Part shown: one piece after another, positions 61,891 to 64,000 of the stretch | How the letters are laid out: each line of letters starts with the position of its first letter | Position numbering within the stretch: position 1 is the stretch's first letter | Assembly (NCBI GenBank): GCA_016744695.1 | Contig: JADGDV010000013.1 | Location: forward strand, 25,223-89,222 | Origin: Hahellaceae bacterium | GTDB taxonomy: Bacteria > Pseudomonadota > Gammaproteobacteria > Pseudomonadales > Oleiphilaceae | DNA: 64,000 bases | Direction: 5' to 3' | Made by a program: the position numbers and the translations under genes | The notes under the pieces: generated by a model | What the model saw: only the letters and a program-made list of their open reading frames with translations | Told to the model about the DNA's origin: nothing | Database searches by the model: none

Positions 61891-62799
61891 TTAGAAGGTT
61901 CCACACACTTGATTGCGTCCACCTTCCTTTGCTTTATACAGGTTTTTATCGGCAGCCTCTAACAAGCCGTCGGGGGTTTGACCTTCCGTTTTTTCTGCAA
62001 CCCCTAGACTCACCGATACGGTATTTCCAACCAGAGCGTGAGCATGGGGTATCGCTTCATCATTAACCACCTTCCGTAGACGCTCAGCAACTAACATCGC
62101 GCCTTCAATTGAGGTATTGGGTAGCAAAACAATAAACTCTTCACCACCGTATCTAGCAACAACATCTGCGGGCCTCAAGATGCAAGAGCCCATTGCCTGA
62201 GCGACTCGACGAAGGCAATCATCACCATCTACATGACCGTAATTATCGTTGTATGCCTTAAATGAATCGATATCAATCATTACAACGGAGAGCGTTGAAC
62301 CCTCCCGACTAGCACGCCCCCACTCCCGCCCATAATTCATAATAAACCCACGGCGGTTAGTTAGTTCTGTCAACGCATCAACATGCGCTAACCGAGATAA
62401 TTCTTCATTAACCTTCTGGAGCTGCTCTTGTATTGACGCAATCCGTCCCATTGCCTGAACCATTGACTGCAAGACAGGGCCGTTTACAGGTTTGGCGAGG
62501 TAAGCATCGCCACCCGCCTTAATACCTTTAACGAAATGCTGGTCCGATGAATTTGAACTAAGAAAGACAATAGGCAGCCACTCATTAGCCAGCCTCGCAC
62601 GCATCCGACGAGTGACCTCAAAGCCATCGATTCCCGGCAGTTCAATATCCATTAAAACAAGGTCTATATGCTCCTGATCAAATAATTCAAGTGCAATCTC
62701 CCCTGTCTCGGCCATTAATACTTTATGCCCCACCTCTTCAACATAAGCCGCAACAAGGTGGCGAATAGCCTTACTATCTTCTACTAACAATACATTCAT
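61891..62799 (-). CDS. response regulator with GGDEF diguanylate cyclase output
   Basis: The 302-residue protein has an N-terminal receiver domain (acidic pair VLLVEDSKAI, phosphoacceptor Asp51 in LVLMDIELPG, Lys103 in AYLAKPV), a short coiled-coil linker (about 110-140), and a C-terminal GGDEF domain with active site RYGGEEFIVLL and an inhibitory RxxD site (RPAD) five residues before it. It should make c-di-GMP upon phosphorylation and be subject to product inhibition. No histidine kinase gene is adjacent in the window. Confidence 0.95.
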   Translation of the reverse strand: MNVLLVEDSKAIRHLVAAYVEEVGHKVLMAETGEIALELFDQEHIDLVLMDIELPGIDGFEVTRRMRARLANEWLPIVFLSSNSSDQHFVKGIKAGGDAYLAKPVNGPVLQSMVQAMGRIASIQEQLQKVNEELSRLAHVDALTELTNRRGFIMNYGREWGRASREGSTLSVVMIDIDSFKAYNDNYGHVDGDDCLRRVAQAMGSCILRPADVVARYGGEEFIVLLPNTSIEGAMLVAERLRKVVNDEAIPHAHALVGNTVSVSLGVAEKTEGQTPDGLLEAADKNLYKAKEGGRNQVCGTF

Positions 62800-62841
62800 G
62801 AAGCAACTTGCCCGTATACGGCTACTTTTTTATTAAGTTAA

Positions 62842-62878
62842 TAATACTATAGCTAATACTATAACTAATGCCATTAGT
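62842..62878. repeat. 12-bp tandem repeat next to a 15-bp palindrome upstream of the response regulator
   Basis: TAATACTATAGC (62842-62853) is followed directly by TAATACTATAAC (62854-62865), 11 of 12 identical. The perfect odd palindrome ACTAATG-C-CATTAGT (62864-62878) overlaps its end. They lie 43-79 bases upstream of the response-regulator start, in a likely promoter. The rest of the gap to the next gene (62800-63250) shows no further clear structure. Confidence 0.5.
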
Positions 62879-63250
62879 GTGATATCGACTAAATCAAAAT
62901 AAGAGAGATCAATTTAAAAAGACGACTTCCACTCCGTTATTAGCCTACATTCATTAATTGGGCGTAAGTACAGAATTATCTTTGATATTATTAAATATCA
63001 GGTCAAGTCTGCAAAAACGATAATAAGACCTGTTTATAGCAAGGTTCCCGCTATTAATTATTTACAATTCACCTAATCTCAACTATCACTTAAGGTTGAT
63101 GGAATTGTAAACGTATGACACAGAGACAGTACAATCGACATAAATAAACCTATCACTCAAGTAAATGGAAGCTCAAACAGCATTCAGGAAAGAGTTAACT
63201 CAAGAATCGTAGCAACACAACAAAATGACGAGCAGCGAGTTGTTGGGTTT

Positions 63251-64000
63251 TTGCGTTTTTTATCTCTGGGTGCGATTTTTTTCCTAGTCGCCATAGGAAC
63301 AAAGTCACACCTTTCAGACCACCACTTTCATGGCAATATTCTTTTTTTCTTTGGTCTTATTACAGTCACAAACCTTATTAATTTTCAATTAAGAGGTAAT
63401 GCTCCTTTTTTTCAAAATGCCTTTATGTATATGGTCGGCATTCTTTTCCTTTATTTAACGGCCTCAGGAGGTGAAAGTAATACAGGGCCCCTCTGGTTTT
63501 ATGTATTCCCTCCTATGGGTTTTTATGTCATGGGGCTCAGGTACGGTTTAACGCTATCTATTGGAGCGCTCATTGCTGTCTTCTTTATTTTTTACTTTCC
63601 TGAGCTACCCTTTGTGACTACAGAATATAATCCTGATTTTAAAATTCGGTTTCTATCAACCTTCTCATTCGTTACCGCTTGCGCTTATATGCTAGATGAC
63701 TCAAGAAGGTCAGCCAGAGATGAGCTCATTGCAATGGCTTCTCTTTATGAGCAAGCAGCAAGAACCGATGAATTAACAAAGCTATCTAATCGAAGGGATA
63801 TGAAGGAATGCATGGAGAAAGAGCTTTACCGCCATCAACGCAGTAATAGCTATTTTTCTATTATTTTGATGGATATTGATCACTTTAAACACGTCAATGA
63901 CACTTACGGGCATGATGCAGGCGATTCCGTATTAAAAGATTTCGCGTCGCTACTTAAGCCTCTTTCAAGGAAAGTAGATATCATATCTCGCTGGGGCGGT
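63251..64000 (+). CDS. membrane GGDEF diguanylate cyclase, cut by the window end; start uncertain
   Basis: Not in the ORF track because it runs off the right edge. The frame ending at 64000 has several hydrophobic segments (FLRFLSLGAIFFLVAIG, ILFFFGLITVTNLI, AFMYMVGILFLYLTAS, WFYVFPPMGFYVMGL, LSIGALIAVFFIFYF), then DELTKLSNRRDM, MDIDHFKHVNDTYGHDAGD and RWGG at the edge, with an RxxD (RKVD) inhibitory site before it. This is an integral-membrane sensor diguanylate cyclase. The frame is open from 63119, but the first usual start codon is TTG at 63251; the first ATG (63425) would remove two membrane segments. Confidence 0.75.
   Translation, partial: MRFLSLGAIFFLVAIGTKSHLSDHHFHGNILFFFGLITVTNLINFQLRGNAPFFQNAFMYMVGILFLYLTASGGESNTGPLWFYVFPPMGFYVMGLRYGLTLSIGALIAVFFIFYFPELPFVTTEYNPDFKIRFLSTFSFVTACAYMLDDSRRSARDELIAMASLYEQAARTDELTKLSNRRDMKECMEKELYRHQRSNSYFSIILMDIDHFKHVNDTYGHDAGDSVLKDFASLLKPLSRKVDIISRWGG

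Overview
This window reads as the chromosome of a marine-type gammaproteobacterium of moderate to low GC, from the broad Pseudomonas/Oceanospirillum/Cellvibrio-like part of the class. Two things support this: the order ponA / pilMNOPQ-aroK-aroB-damX-gltB-gltD-hemE, which I know from pseudomonads, and protein types such as a Mg-type HemB, a RibBX-like RibB, a SutA-like protein, PanP and a lipase foldase. I cannot name the species. I see no tRNA, rRNA, CRISPR array, prophage, transposase or insertion sequence.

Layout. 1-7.1 kb (minus strand) is a riboflavin/thiamine/lipid block: nrdR-ribD-ribE-ribBX-ribH-nusB-thiL-pgpA (pgpA cut by the window edge), with glyA upstream. 7.3-12.4 kb holds ettA, a PilZ protein, radA and metY. 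metY and hemE converge on an unusual compound inverted repeat. 12.5-28.2 kb (minus) has hemE, gltD-gltB, damX, aroB, aroK and the type IV pilus alignment/secretin operon pilMNOPQ. ponA (PBP1a) is divergent from pilM. 30.8-33.2 kb (minus) holds an endonuclease/exonuclease/phosphatase-family protein, dsbA and a dihaem cytochrome c4; engB follows on the plus strand.

34-39.6 kb carries a TetR regulator divergent from a coniferyl-aldehyde-dehydrogenase-type ALDH, with a near-perfect 20-bp palindrome in the presumed promoter, then coaD, a YfhL-type ferredoxin, a gamma-glutamyltransferase lipoprotein and an unknown membrane/coiled-coil protein. 39.6-45.7 kb (minus) is hemB-ppk1-AI-2E-family permease-small secreted protein-DUF945. 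45.9-52.6 kb (minus) is more accessory: a DUF3592 membrane protein, a lipase foldase with no lipase beside it, a SutA-like small protein, DUF1415, a small membrane protein, tmcA and a membrane-anchored redoxin.

52.9-64 kb holds an AidB-type acyl-CoA dehydrogenase, an anchored chaperone-like/DsbA-like fusion, a compact four-lipoprotein operon (LPP20 / LpoB-like / COG3014-like TPR / LPP20), panP with a coupled DUF985 cupin, a response-regulator diguanylate cyclase, and a second GGDEF protein cut by the right edge.

Most of the window is conserved core genome. The best candidates for something undescribed are the four-lipoprotein operon, the orphan lipase foldase, the short SutA-like protein, the SurA-like/DsbA fusion, and the recurring placement of stop codons inside terminator-like hairpin loops. 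None is proven novel from sequence alone.
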